64,000 bases of DNA from Haliea sp. (GCA_002692965.1 NZNC01000015.1:124001-188000), one strand, 5' to 3'. Counted from the first letter of the stretch, positions 45,164 through 54,127 are shown. Program-made: numbers and translations. Notes: generated by a model from the letters alone, not told the origin.

Positions 45164-46048
45164 ATGAACTATCAAACCCTGCGCTATAAGGTGGACAAGG
45201 GCCTGCTGTTGCTGACCTTGAACCGTCCCGAGCAGATGAACGCCTTTACCGTCGAGATGGCCAACGAGCTGGTGGACGCCTACAACCGCGCCAGCGAGGA
45301 CGACAGCGTACAAGTGATTGTGGTCACTGGTGCCGGCAAGGCCTTCTGCGCCGGCATGGATCTGTCCACCGGCGGCAACGTCTTTGGCCTCGACGAGAGT
45401 CAGCAACCGGGGCTGGGGGATCTGCGCGAGCGCCTCGATGAGCCGGACATCGAAACCGGGGTAAGGGACACCGGGGGCCGGGTGGCTCTGGCCATGCTCG
45501 CCTGCCGCAAGCCGATTGTCGGCGCCATCAACGGCGCCGCCGTGGGCATTGGCGCCACCATGACCCTGCCGATGGACTTCCGCTTTGCCTCGGAAAAAGC
45601 GCGCATGGGTTTTGTATTCGGTCGCCTCGGCATCACCCCCGAGGCCTGCTCCACCTGGTTCTTGCCGCGCATTGTCGGCATGGAGCAGGCGCTCGAGTGG
45701 CTCTATCGCGCCGATATCTTCGACGCTGCAGAGGCCCGCGACAAGGGCCTGGTGCGCGAGGTGACCAGCCCGGAAGCGCTGCTCGAGACTGCCTGCAGCT
45801 TTGCCCGCAGCCTGATCACCGATCGCTCACCGGTCAGCGTGGCCCTGATCCGCCAGATGCTCTACCGCAACGCGGCCCTGGAATCGCCGCTGGAGGCGCA
45901 CCGCATCGAGTCCCTGGCCATGTTCTACAGCAGCGTGGGCGACGGCAAGGAGGGGGTACAGGCCTTCCTGGAGAAGCGCAAACCGGCCTTCACGGCCCGG
46001 GCTTCGTCCATGCCCCCGTTTTATGGCGATTGGATGGCCGAAGAATAA
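45164..46048 (+). CDS. Enoyl-CoA hydratase/isomerase family protein
   Basis: This 294-residue crotonase has the oxyanion-hole segments FCAGMDLSTGG (near residue 65) and AINGAAVGIGATMTLPMDFR (near 122), and PEACSTWFLPRIVG with a potential catalytic Glu. The ATG at 45164 has AAGGAG 6 bases upstream. The tail is longer than in a minimal crotonase by about 30 residues. It is followed after 9 bases by the serine hydrolase gene. It probably hydrates an unsaturated CoA ester made by a dehydrogenase elsewhere. Confidence 0.9.
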   Translation: MNYQTLRYKVDKGLLLLTLNRPEQMNAFTVEMANELVDAYNRASEDDSVQVIVVTGAGKAFCAGMDLSTGGNVFGLDESQQPGLGDLRERLDEPDIETGVRDTGGRVALAMLACRKPIVGAINGAAVGIGATMTLPMDFRFASEKARMGFVFGRLGITPEACSTWFLPRIVGMEQALEWLYRADIFDAAEARDKGLVREVTSPEALLETACSFARSLITDRSPVSVALIRQMLYRNAALESPLEAHRIESLAMFYSSVGDGKEGVQAFLEKRKPAFTARASSMPPFYGDWMAEE

Positions 46049-46057
46049 TAGGAGCGC

Positions 46058-47257
46058 ATGATGCCTGCACACCCTTCAACACTGCCCGGGACTGAACAGC
46101 TGGTCCAGCAATTTATCCACGACGAGCTGGTCCCGGGAGTCGCACTCGCCTGGCCCCTGGGCAATGGCGAGATCCACTACCACTGCAGCGGCACCCTGGC
46201 CCGGGACAGTCAGGTCCCGATACGGCCGGACAGCATCTTCCGCATCTTCTCCATGACCAAGCCGATTACCGGCACCGCGGCAATGATGCTGATCGAGGAA
46301 GGCAAGCTGGGCCTGGACCAGCCCCTCGCCGAAATCCTGCCCGCCTTTGCCGACATGCAGGTCATCGTTGACCGCGACCCGGCACAGACCCGCCCGGCAA
46401 AACGCGCGATCACCATTCGCCACCTGCTGACCCACACCGCCGGCTTTGGCTATCACAATGCCGGCGATCACATGGCCGAGCTCTACCTGCAGCACGGCCT
46501 GGTACCCGGTACCCGCAACTGGGGCCCCGCGCAAGGGCAGCTGCCGCCGGCATCGACCCTGGAGGAATTCGCCGAACGCCTGGCGCCCCTGCCCCTGGCC
46601 ACCTACCCCGGCACCCGCTTCGAGTACAGCCTGGCAATCGACCTGCTGGGCCTGGTCATCCAGCGCGTTTCCGGCGCGCCCTTCGAGACCTTCCTGCAGC
46701 AGCGCATCTTCAAGCCCCTGGGCATGTCGGATACCGGCTTCCAGGTGCCCGAGGACCAGCTGCACCGCTTCACCACCCTGGCGGAACAGGGGGAGCAGGG
46801 CTGGCAGCTCGTGGATGACCCGCAAGACAGCGTGTACGCGAAACCCGCCCTGCCCTCGGGGGGTGGCGGCCTGGTTTCCACCGCTCGTGACTACGCCCGC
46901 TTTGCCGCCGCGCTGATGAACGATGGTGAATTCGACGGCGTTCGCCTGCTGCAAGCGGAGACCGCCCGCCTGGCCCGCTCCAACCTGCTGCCTGAGGGTG
47001 TCGATCACATCGAACTGCCCCTGGGCTACACCTGGCCCAATGTGGGTTTTGGCGCGGCCATGTCGGTGCAGACCGGGGACGGCGAGGCACCGGAGGGTGT
47101 ATTCGGCTGGCCGGGGGCCGCGGGCACCGCCTGCTGGATCGACCCGACGCGAAAGTTTTTCCTGCTCTTCCTGGTGCAGTACTGGCCGCCGCACATCAAT
47201 ATCGACATGCGGCCGCGGGTGATTGCCGAGGCGTATCGGGATCTGGCGGAAGGCTGA
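46058..47257 (+). CDS. Serine hydrolase, beta-lactamase/EstB family
   Basis: This protein of about 399 residues has the class C-like SMTK active-site motif in IFRIFSMTKPITGTAAM near residue 68 and a later Tyr motif in FEYSLAIDLLG near 190. PSGGGGLVSTARDYARF is also typical. Such proteins are esterases, lactonases or peptidases rather than true beta-lactamases; there is no signal peptide, so it is probably cytoplasmic. Two ATGs lie at 46058 and 46061; the second has better spacing from AGGAG. A lactone- or ester-opening step after Baeyer-Villiger oxidation is a plausible role. Confidence 0.88.
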   Translation: MMPAHPSTLPGTEQLVQQFIHDELVPGVALAWPLGNGEIHYHCSGTLARDSQVPIRPDSIFRIFSMTKPITGTAAMMLIEEGKLGLDQPLAEILPAFADMQVIVDRDPAQTRPAKRAITIRHLLTHTAGFGYHNAGDHMAELYLQHGLVPGTRNWGPAQGQLPPASTLEEFAERLAPLPLATYPGTRFEYSLAIDLLGLVIQRVSGAPFETFLQQRIFKPLGMSDTGFQVPEDQLHRFTTLAEQGEQGWQLVDDPQDSVYAKPALPSGGGGLVSTARDYARFAAALMNDGEFDGVRLLQAETARLARSNLLPEGVDHIELPLGYTWPNVGFGAAMSVQTGDGEAPEGVFGWPGAAGTACWIDPTRKFFLLFLVQYWPPHINIDMRPRVIAEAYRDLAEG

Positions 47258-47358
47258 CAAGTAGTTGCTCTTTTACTACCAGTACCTCTGCTATTATCGG
47301 AACCTGGAGTACACCAGAATCCAGCCGAGCAACAACTTCCAACACAGGAGGCGAAGCA
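47258..47358. other. Spacer before MntA with an inverted repeat
   Basis: This 101-base region precedes the toxin-antitoxin pair. It has an inverted repeat GTAGT-N9-ACTAC at 47261-47279, and a possible -10 TATTAT at 47292-47297. It is probably the MntA/HepT promoter and may be autoregulated. No -35 at good spacing is clear. Confidence 0.35.
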
Positions 47359-47649
47359 ATGAGAAAGCAGCACGTTGTAGACCTGCTGAGCCGCAGCAAA
47401 GAGGAACTGCGTAGCCGCTTCGGGGTAACCCGCCTGGCGTTGTTCGGCTCGACCGCCAGGGACACGGCGAATCGCGAAAGCGATATCGATATCCTGGTGG
47501 CCTTCGACGGACCCGCAACCTCCAAACGTTATTTTGGTGTGCAATTTTATCTGGAGGACTTGCTTGGTCGTCCGGTCGACCTGGTCACAGAAAAAGCTCT
47601 GCGCCCGGAACTTCGTCCCTATATCGAGCAAGACCGCATCAATGTCTGA
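47359..47649 (+). CDS. mntA: MntA-type nucleotidyltransferase antitoxin
   Basis: This 96-residue protein has the minimal nucleotidyltransferase motif: LFGSTARD at residues 28-35 and the paired aspartates ESDIDILV (Asp42 and Asp44). In the MntA/HepT family this protein AMPylates a tyrosine of the HEPN toxin and neutralises it. It overlaps the HepT start by 8 bases, consistent with coupled expression. It has lower GC and different codon use from its neighbours by eye, as expected for a horizontally moved module. Confidence 0.9.
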   Translation: MRKQHVVDLLSRSKEELRSRFGVTRLALFGSTARDTANRESDIDILVAFDGPATSKRYFGVQFYLEDLLGRPVDLVTEKALRPELRPYIEQDRINV

Positions 47650-48007
47650 AACTAGCCGGCGTGAGTGGCGCTTCTATCTGGATGACATGATCTCCTTTAC
47701 CGAGAAGGCTCTCACTTACACTGAAGGCTTTGACCAGACAACTTTCATAAACAGTGGACTGACCTACGACGCCACTCTGCGTAATCTGGAATTGATTGGC
47801 GAAGCCGCCGGTCATATTCCGGTGGCGGTTCGTGAACAACTCCCGGAAATCCCCTGGCGGATGATCGTCGCTACTCGCAATAGGCTCATCCATGGTTACC
47901 TCGGCATAGATAACGATACTCTCTGGAGTATCATCCGCGATGATCTACCCGAGCTATTGCCCATGCTCAAGACAGCAAGAAACTCACCAAACTTGTTTCG
48001 GAAGTGA
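47642..48007 (+). CDS. hepT: HepT-type HEPN RNase toxin
   Basis: This 121-residue protein (formerly DUF86) has the HEPN RNase motif RNRLIHGY at residues 79-86, which is R-x4-H-x-Y; the Tyr86 position is the site AMPylated by MntA in studied pairs. It would cleave RNA, for example tRNA, when freed from the antitoxin. The ATG at 47642 overlaps the mntA stop by 8 bases. Both partners look intact. Confidence 0.9.
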   Translation: MSETSRREWRFYLDDMISFTEKALTYTEGFDQTTFINSGLTYDATLRNLELIGEAAGHIPVAVREQLPEIPWRMIVATRNRLIHGYLGIDNDTLWSIIRDDLPELLPMLKTARNSPNLFRK

Positions 48008-48068
48008 GCCGCTAACAGTAACCCCAAGCCATTCTTCTTCATGCGTCCCTGTTTACAGCTCCCCGGCT

Positions 48069-48093
48069 TTGATTTAACTTACCAGTAAATCAA
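48069..48093. promoter_or_regulatory. 25-bp palindromic operator candidate (site F)
   Basis: TTGATTTA (48069-48076) and TAAATCAA (48086-48093) are perfect 8-bp arms around a 9-base centre. The inner 19 bases (48072-48090) read ATTTAACTTACCAGTAAAT, matching the ATTTA-N2-TTA-N4-TAA-AT element. Over 25 bases it agrees with site A at 18 positions. It lies 37 bases upstream of the amidohydrolase start at 48130. Confidence 0.65.
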
Positions 48094-48129
48094 TAACATC
48101 AGGTGCCCTCGCGCACCGGGAGAGACAAG

Positions 48130-49296
48130 ATGCGCATCCTCGACGTGGACAGCCACTTCCAGGAGCCCGCCGACTGGTTCGAGCAGGCCAACCCCACCCT
48201 CGCGGCAAAACTGCCCAAGATGTCCGTCGAGGAAAAGTTTCTCGATGTGGTGGTGGGCGACCTGTTTGCCTCCATTCCCCCCGCCATGCGGCCGGAGCCG
48301 ATGAGCCTGGTCCCGGAGTTCGTGCGCGAGAGCTACGAGCGCTTCATCAACGGTGGCGAGCCGCCGCCAGTGGCGGTGGAGGCCGGCGCCTTCCTGCCCG
48401 CGGCCAGCGAGCCGGAGGCCCGCCTGGCCTGGATGGACGCGCGCGGGATCGAGAAACAGGTCATCCTGCCCACCCTGGGTTACCACCCCTACCGCAACGC
48501 CGTGCGCAATGCCCCGGAGCTGGCACTGGACACCCTGGACACTTACAACCGCTGGGCCGCCGAGCGCCTGGCCGGGCACACCGAACGGTTGATTCCCGCG
48601 GTGGTGGTGGACCTGTCGGACGTCGACTGGAGCCTGCGCCAGTTGCGCGAACTGCGCAAACAGGGCTCCCGGGTGGCCTTCGTCAAGGCCGACCCCCACG
48701 GTGGCAAGGCCCTCAACCACCCCGACTTTGAACGCTTCTGGGCCGAGGCCGAGGCACTGCAGGTCAGCATCATGTTTCACGTCGGCGGCGCCCGCGCCGC
48801 CATGCATCCCGGTTGGGCGGTAAATGGTGGCGACATGGCCGCCTTCTACCGCCAGGCCTCCCTGGCCCGGGAAATGATTCCGCAGATGGCCCTGGGCGCC
48901 ATGATCTTCGGCGGCGTGCTGGAGCGCTACCCGAAACTGGGAATCCTGGTGTCCGAGCTGGGTATCGACTGGCTGCCTCACTTCCTCGAAAGCATCGATG
49001 CCGCTGCCGACAACGAACGCCCGCAGATGCTCACGATGGCGCCCTACGATCTGCCCCTCAAGCCCAGCGAGTACATGCAGCGCCAGGTCCGGGTCTCGGT
49101 GGTCCATCAGCAGGATCGTCTGCGGCCCACCATCGAGCGGATACCCCCGGGGCTGGTGGTGTTCTCCTCCGACTTTCCGCATATCGAGGGGCACCAGGAA
49201 GCCGTGGCACTTTACGACTCGCAGCTGGAGGGTGTGGACCCGCGCACCCGGGAACTGTTCTTCGGCGCGGCCGCCGCCGAAATCATGCACATCTGA
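48130..49296 (+). CDS. Amidohydrolase (PF04909 type)
   Basis: This 388-residue protein begins with ILDVDSHFQEP (the metal-binding DxH), has HVGG near residue 218 in IMFHVGGARAAMHPG, and ends with the typical VVFSSDFPHIEG. The family includes decarboxylases and hydrolases acting on aromatic or cyclic acids (ACMSD-like). The ATG at 48130 is chosen at the homology start with GGGAGA upstream. A paralog follows 28 bases after its stop. Site F of the shared element lies just upstream. Confidence 0.88.
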   Translation: MRILDVDSHFQEPADWFEQANPTLAAKLPKMSVEEKFLDVVVGDLFASIPPAMRPEPMSLVPEFVRESYERFINGGEPPPVAVEAGAFLPAASEPEARLAWMDARGIEKQVILPTLGYHPYRNAVRNAPELALDTLDTYNRWAAERLAGHTERLIPAVVVDLSDVDWSLRQLRELRKQGSRVAFVKADPHGGKALNHPDFERFWAEAEALQVSIMFHVGGARAAMHPGWAVNGGDMAAFYRQASLAREMIPQMALGAMIFGGVLERYPKLGILVSELGIDWLPHFLESIDAAADNERPQMLTMAPYDLPLKPSEYMQRQVRVSVVHQQDRLRPTIERIPPGLVVFSSDFPHIEGHQEAVALYDSQLEGVDPRTRELFFGAAAAEIMHI

Positions 49297-49324
49297 ACCT
49301 GATAACACACTGCGAGGCAGCACC

Positions 49325-50554
49325 ATGACAAACGAAACGGGAAGACTGAAAAGCGCCCTGAATCTGAACGGCGCACCGGTCATCGATGTCGACGCCCATT
49401 TCGAACCCGGCGACGACTGGCTGGCACCCTACCCCGACCTCAAGGCGCGCCTGCCGGTGGTGAATCCCGGCAAGCTGGCCGTCGACAGCATCTGCGGCGA
49501 TCTTCTGCACGATGTACCAGAGGACAAGCGCCCGCCGATGGAAGATCTGGTTCCCCCGGGCGCCGCGATTCTCTTTGGCAAGGAAAAGGCCGAAGAGGCG
49601 GAGCGGCGCAAGGCCTTCGAGGGGCGCAACCAGATGCAGACCGCCAACGCCCAGGCCCGGCTGCAGTGGATGGATGCCCAGGGTATCGACGTGCAGAACA
49701 TCATCTGTCTGTCGGGCATTTCCTACTGCAGCGCCATCGACGATGTCGGCCTGCGCCAGGAGGTTACCGCCACCGCCAACAACTGGCTGGCGGATACCTG
49801 CGACGAAGGTGGCGAGCGCATGCTGCCGGTGGCGGCGGTCGACTACACCGACCTCCACTGGGCCGCTGCTGAGCTCAAGCGCATGCGCCAGCGCGGCTGC
49901 CGGATCTTCCTGATCCCCGCCTATCCGGTGAACGGCGTGCCACCCATGCATCCGGACTGGGACGTGATCTGGGATACCGCCGTCAACAACGGCATGGTGC
50001 CGATGATGCACACGGGCTTCGAACACATGCGCTTCGATCCCGGCTGGGCCAATACCGGGGGGGACACCACCCTGCTGCGCATGCTCGGGGGCGCCCACCG
50101 CCACGTGGCCCCCACCACCCTGCTCAACGGCATGATCTACAGCGGCCTTTTCGAGCGTTTCCCCACCCTCACAGTACTCCTTGCGGAAGTCGGCACGGGC
50201 TGGCTGCCCTTCATGTACCGGGAAATCGACGACCGCGTGTCGCCGGTGGCAGAACTCTTCCTGGGCAAATCAACACTGAAGCTCAAACCCAGCGAATACC
50301 TGGCGCGCAACGTCAAGGCCACGCCCCTGGATGGCGGCAACGACCGCCCCTTGCTGCGCATCATGGAAGATCTGCCCGAGGAGATGCTGGTCTTCTCCAG
50401 CGACTTCCCCCATTTCGAGGGCTTCACCGACCCGGCGGAACACTACGGGGCCCTGCTCGCAGGACTGTCCGACCGGCAGCGCCGGGCCTTCGCCGGTGGT
50501 ACCATGGCGAAGATCTTTGCGGACATGGGTCAGCCCCTGACCGTGCCGCAGTGA
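49325..50554 (+). CDS. Amidohydrolase (PF04909 type), paralog
   Basis: This 409-residue protein is clearly related to the preceding one: VIDVDAHFEPGDDW near the start, MMHTGFEHMRFDPGWAN in the middle, LLAEVGTGWLPF, and VFSSDFPHFEG near the end. Its N-terminus is longer by about 20 residues. The pair may form a hetero-oligomer or act on successive intermediates. Metal-dependent decarboxylation or hydrolysis is expected. It is followed after 73 bases by the EthD gene. Confidence 0.88.
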   Translation: MTNETGRLKSALNLNGAPVIDVDAHFEPGDDWLAPYPDLKARLPVVNPGKLAVDSICGDLLHDVPEDKRPPMEDLVPPGAAILFGKEKAEEAERRKAFEGRNQMQTANAQARLQWMDAQGIDVQNIICLSGISYCSAIDDVGLRQEVTATANNWLADTCDEGGERMLPVAAVDYTDLHWAAAELKRMRQRGCRIFLIPAYPVNGVPPMHPDWDVIWDTAVNNGMVPMMHTGFEHMRFDPGWANTGGDTTLLRMLGGAHRHVAPTTLLNGMIYSGLFERFPTLTVLLAEVGTGWLPFMYREIDDRVSPVAELFLGKSTLKLKPSEYLARNVKATPLDGGNDRPLLRIMEDLPEEMLVFSSDFPHFEGFTDPAEHYGALLAGLSDRQRRAFAGGTMAKIFADMGQPLTVPQ

Positions 50555-50627
50555 TCACGGAGCGCTCGCCCGGCGCAAGCGGCGGCGGGCGCATCGCCAT
50601 GACAATAAGACGAGGAGTTCATCAACC

Positions 50628-50984
50628 TTGTTCAAGACCATTGCGCTTCTTAAATGCAAGCCCGGCCTCTCGCGCGAGGCTTTTATCGACTACTACGAGA
50701 ACCACCACGTTCCGCTGATCCGCAGCCTGCTGCCCCAGATCTGTGGCTACCGGCGCAATTTCGTCGAGCCCGAAGGCGCATTTATCAATGCCGGTGCCGC
50801 GGCGCGCGATTTCGATGTGATCACCGAAATATGGTTCCCGGATCGCGCCGCCTATGATGCGGCGATGGCCCTGCACGCCCGCCCCGAGGTGGCACAGGCC
50901 ATCGCCGAGGACGAGGAGAACTTCCTGGACCGCAGCTGCACCCGCATGTTCGTGGTGGACGAGCGCCTGTCCAGCTTCGACTGA
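50628..50984 (+). CDS. EthD-domain protein
   Basis: This 118-residue protein has the dimeric alpha/beta-barrel pattern of EthD/ABM-type domains: FKTIALLKCKPGLSREAFID, then YYENHHVPLIRSLLPQI and ITEIWFPDRAAYDAAM. The family includes small proteins needed with monooxygenases or decyclases; the role is often unknown. The only good start is TTG at 50628, with GAGGAG about 11 bases upstream. It sits between the amidohydrolase pair and the quinone-reductase-like gene on the same strand. Confidence 0.82.
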   Translation: MFKTIALLKCKPGLSREAFIDYYENHHVPLIRSLLPQICGYRRNFVEPEGAFINAGAAARDFDVITEIWFPDRAAYDAAMALHARPEVAQAIAEDEENFLDRSCTRMFVVDERLSSFD

Positions 50985-51075
50985 CATCATGCGTGTTGGA
51001 CGGCTCCCTGATCGTGCAGACCTCAGGGCAGCGGCAGCGCCATGGAATTGCCATAATCAAAAGGATCCCGTTTCC

Positions 51076-52122
51076 GTGCACAGTTACCATCTTTCCGCCC
51101 AGGCGCCCACCCTGGATATTCCCGGCGCCGCCCTCGGGCTGGCGCAACGCGAATCCGACACCCCCGAACCCGGTCCCGGCCAGGTGCTGGTGCGCCTGCG
51201 CGCCAGCGCACTCAACTATGCCGATCTCAGTTTTCTCGCCGGGCACATGCCCCATGCCGAAGGCCTGATACCCCTGCTGGATGGTGCCGGCGAAGTCGCG
51301 GCGGTGGGCCCGGGCGTCCAGCGCTGGCAGGCGGGTGATCGCGTCATCGCCAATCCCCACCAGAACTGGCTGGCCGGCGAGCTGCGCCCGCCGAACTACG
51401 GTGCGGTGCTGGGTGGCATGATCGACGGCACCCTGCGGGATTATGCGCTGGTGCCCGAGACCGGGCTGGCGGCGACACCGGAGCACCTGAGCGACGAGGA
51501 GGCCGCCGCCCTGTCCTGCGCCGGCTTGACCGCCTGGAACAGCATCATGGGCGGGCCACCCCACCGGCGGGTCTGCGCCCCGGGCGAGAGCGTGCTGGTC
51601 CAGGGCACCGGCGGTGTCGCCCTGTTTCTGCTGCAGTTCGCCAAACTGGCGGGCTGCCGGGCCATTGCCCTGACCTCGACGGCGGAAAAGGCCGAGTTTC
51701 TGCGCGAGCGGGGTGCCGACGCGGTAATCAATTACCGGGAAAATTCCGCGTGGGGTGACAGCGTCGTCGAACTGACCGGCGGCCGCGGCGTCGACCTGGC
51801 GGTGGAGCTCGGTGGCCCCGGCACCCTGCCGGAATCCATCAAGGCCGTGCGCCCCGGCGGCAGGCTGGCCCTGATCGGCATTGTGGGAGGTATGGGCAGC
51901 GTGGACTATCTGCACATGATCCCGATCATCCACAAGGCCCTGACACTGTTCGCCAACTCCATGGGTAGCCTGGCGGATCTCGAAAACATGCTGCAGGCAG
52001 TGAGCCTGCACCAGCTGCGCCCGCATATCGACCGGGTCTTCCCTTTCGACGAAGCACCCGAGGCCTACCGCTATTTCGCCGGGCGCGGGCACATTGGCAA
52101 GGTGGTAATTCGACATGACTGA
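51076..52122 (+). CDS. Quinone oxidoreductase-like zinc-type alcohol dehydrogenase
   Basis: This 348-residue medium-chain dehydrogenase has the N-terminal PGPGQVLVRLRASALNYADL, the Rossmann GTGGVALFLLQFAK near residue 180 and GGRGVDLAVELGG. Metal-binding cysteines of true zinc dehydrogenases are lacking, so it is closer to NADPH:quinone or enoyl reductases. The probable start is GTG at 51076 with AAGGA upstream. It overlaps the lipocalin-like gene by 8 bases. It may reduce an enone or ketone intermediate. Confidence 0.87.
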   Translation: MHSYHLSAQAPTLDIPGAALGLAQRESDTPEPGPGQVLVRLRASALNYADLSFLAGHMPHAEGLIPLLDGAGEVAAVGPGVQRWQAGDRVIANPHQNWLAGELRPPNYGAVLGGMIDGTLRDYALVPETGLAATPEHLSDEEAAALSCAGLTAWNSIMGGPPHRRVCAPGESVLVQGTGGVALFLLQFAKLAGCRAIALTSTAEKAEFLRERGADAVINYRENSAWGDSVVELTGGRGVDLAVELGGPGTLPESIKAVRPGGRLALIGIVGGMGSVDYLHMIPIIHKALTLFANSMGSLADLENMLQAVSLHQLRPHIDRVFPFDEAPEAYRYFAGRGHIGKVVIRHD

Positions 52123-52549
52123 TACACAGCGATTAGTGGGCTGCTGGCTGTTGAAGGCCTACCAGCTGGAACAGCCCGACGGCAGCGTGATTCATCCCAT
52201 GGGCGAGCAGCCCGCCGGCCTGCTGGTCTACAGTCCCGGCGGCCACATGTCGGTGCACCTGTCGCAGCCCGGTACCCAGCCGCCAGCTGCGGAGCAACTG
52301 CCGCCGGGGGTCAGCCCGGACCTGGCGCTCTCCTACGCCTGCTACTCCAGTTATTTCGGCCGCTACAGCGTGGACAGTGCACAGCAACTGGTCACCCACC
52401 ACCTGGAAGGTGCCTCGGTGCTGGCCTGGGCGGGCAGTGAATTCCCCCGGCGCTACGCGCTGGAGGGCACGCGGCTCACGCTATCCGCCACTGCCGTCAA
52501 CGAGCACGGCACCCGGGCGGTGCTGATCTGGGAGCGCGAGACCGAATGA
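52115..52549 (+). CDS. Lipocalin-like domain protein
   Basis: This 144-residue protein resembles the bacterial lipocalin-like domain (PF13924 type): LVGCWLLKAYQLEQPDGSV, GLLVYSPGGHMSVHLSQP, and YFGRYSVDSAQQLVTHHLEG. It has no signal peptide. Such proteins may bind small hydrophobic ligands. Its start overlaps the preceding dehydrogenase stop by 8 bases, so it is co-transcribed with it. Confidence 0.82.
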   Translation: MTDTQRLVGCWLLKAYQLEQPDGSVIHPMGEQPAGLLVYSPGGHMSVHLSQPGTQPPAAEQLPPGVSPDLALSYACYSSYFGRYSVDSAQQLVTHHLEGASVLAWAGSEFPRRYALEGTRLTLSATAVNEHGTRAVLIWERETE

Positions 52550-52583
52550 TCCACAGCGAGGCTACCCTACGCGAGGCGACACC

Positions 52584-53234
52584 ATGCTGAACCTGACACC
52601 GGACCAAGTCCTGTCCACCACCCGCAGCGTGCGCAAGCGCCTGGATTTCAGCCGCCCGGTTCCCCGGGAGATCATCACCGAGTGCGTGGAGCTGGCGCTG
52701 CAGGCGCCCAATGGCTCGAACCTGAACCGCTGGTCCTTCATCGCGGTGGATGATCGCAAGACCATTGCCCGGATGGCAGGTATCTACGATGCCGCACTGG
52801 AGGACTATGTGCGCTCCCTGGGCAGTGCCGTGGGGGACAACTATGTCGGGGCCGCCGTGCCCGGTTTCGAGAGGGTTGGCGACTCCGTGCAGTACCTGCG
52901 CGACCACATGGCCGAGGTACCGGCGCTGGTGGTACCGGTCATTCGCGGGCGCCCCGAAGGCCTGGATGTGTTTGCCCAGGCCAGCTTCTGGGGCTCCATC
53001 CTCCAAGCCGCCTGGAGCTTCATGCTGGCCCTGCGCGCGCGGGGCCTGGGCAGTGCCTGGACCACCGGCCACCTGAACCGGGAAGCCGAGATGGCCGCGC
53101 TGCTGGGCATCCCCGAGGACCACACCCAGGCCGGTCTGTTTCCGGTTGCCTACACCCTGGGCGCCGATTTCAGGCCCGCCTGGCGGCGACCGGTTGAGCA
53201 AGTGCTCCACTGGAACGGCTTTCACACTGACTGA
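52584..53234 (+). CDS. Nitroreductase family protein
   Basis: This 216-residue FMN-dependent oxidoreductase has the N-terminal TRSVRKRLDF and QAPNGSNLNRWSFIAVDD segments, and WGSILQAAWSFMLALRARGLG with the C-terminal half. It could reduce nitro groups, quinones or flavins, or act as an ene/dehydrogenase enzyme. It follows the lipocalin-like gene by 34 bases and precedes an SDR by 88. A GAGG site precedes the ATG. Confidence 0.87.
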   Translation: MLNLTPDQVLSTTRSVRKRLDFSRPVPREIITECVELALQAPNGSNLNRWSFIAVDDRKTIARMAGIYDAALEDYVRSLGSAVGDNYVGAAVPGFERVGDSVQYLRDHMAEVPALVVPVIRGRPEGLDVFAQASFWGSILQAAWSFMLALRARGLGSAWTTGHLNREAEMAALLGIPEDHTQAGLFPVAYTLGADFRPAWRRPVEQVLHWNGFHTD

Positions 53235-53322
53235 CACAGTCGCGCGCGGTGAGCGAGATCAGGGCAGCGCCCGCGACACAGGTCATCCACAGACGATAAT
53301 CACACCGAACCGAGGAAGGGTC

Positions 53323-54117
53323 ATGGGAGAGAAGAAACTGACAGGGCGCAGCGCCATCGTGACGGGCGCCAGTGATGGCATCGGCCGCGCCATGGCCGAA
53401 CGCCTGGCCCGCGAAGGTGCGGCCATCCTGGTCACAGATATCGATGACGAGAAAGGCCAGGCGGTGGCGGAAGCGATCCGCGATGCCGGCGGCCAGGCCG
53501 AGTACCGCCATGTCGACGTCACCCGGCGGGAGGACGTCGAGGGCATGGTCGCCCACTGCGTGGCCACCTGGGGCAGCGTCGATATCCTGATCAACAACGC
53601 CTATCGCGGCCAGCCCCCGGAACGCCTGGAGCAGAAAGCCGACGAGGACTTCGAGCAAAATCTGCGGATGAATTTCTGGGCCGGCAAGTGGTCCATGCTC
53701 GCCGCCTACCCGCACATGCGCGAGCGCGGCTGGGGCCGTGTCATCAATATCTGCTCGCTGAACGGCGTCAACGCCCACATGGGCACCGCCAGCTACAACA
53801 TCAGCAAGGAGGCACTGCGCACCCTCACCCGCTCCGCGGCGCGGGAGTGGGCCCCCTACGGCATCTGCTGCAACGTGATCTGCCCGGCCGCCGTGTCCTC
53901 GGCCTTCCGGCGCTTCCAGGAGGCGCAGCCGGAGCTCGCCGCGGCCATGGAAGCCGCCAACCCGATGGGGCGGATGGGCGATCCGGAGCGGGATATCGCC
54001 GGTGTGGCGGCGTTCCTGGCCAGCGAGGACGCCCGCTACATGACCGGCAACACCCTGTATGTCGATGGCGGCGGCCACATCAATGGCGTCGCCTGGGTAC
54101 CCGACCTGCCGGAATAA
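53323..54117 (+). CDS. SDR family oxidoreductase
   Basis: This 264-residue classical SDR has GASDGIG at residues 15-21, NNAY at 91-94, the catalytic Ser in NICSLNG near 145 and YNISK at 158-162. An Asp after beta-2 (VTDIDDE) suggests NAD(H). The ATG at 53323 has AGGAAGG upstream. It ends the plus-strand run that begins with the amidohydrolase pair and is followed by a strong hairpin. Confidence 0.9.
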   Translation: MGEKKLTGRSAIVTGASDGIGRAMAERLAREGAAILVTDIDDEKGQAVAEAIRDAGGQAEYRHVDVTRREDVEGMVAHCVATWGSVDILINNAYRGQPPERLEQKADEDFEQNLRMNFWAGKWSMLAAYPHMRERGWGRVINICSLNGVNAHMGTASYNISKEALRTLTRSAAREWAPYGICCNVICPAAVSSAFRRFQEAQPELAAAMEAANPMGRMGDPERDIAGVAAFLASEDARYMTGNTLYVDGGGHINGVAWVPDLPE

Positions 54118-54127
54118 AGCGCGCATA

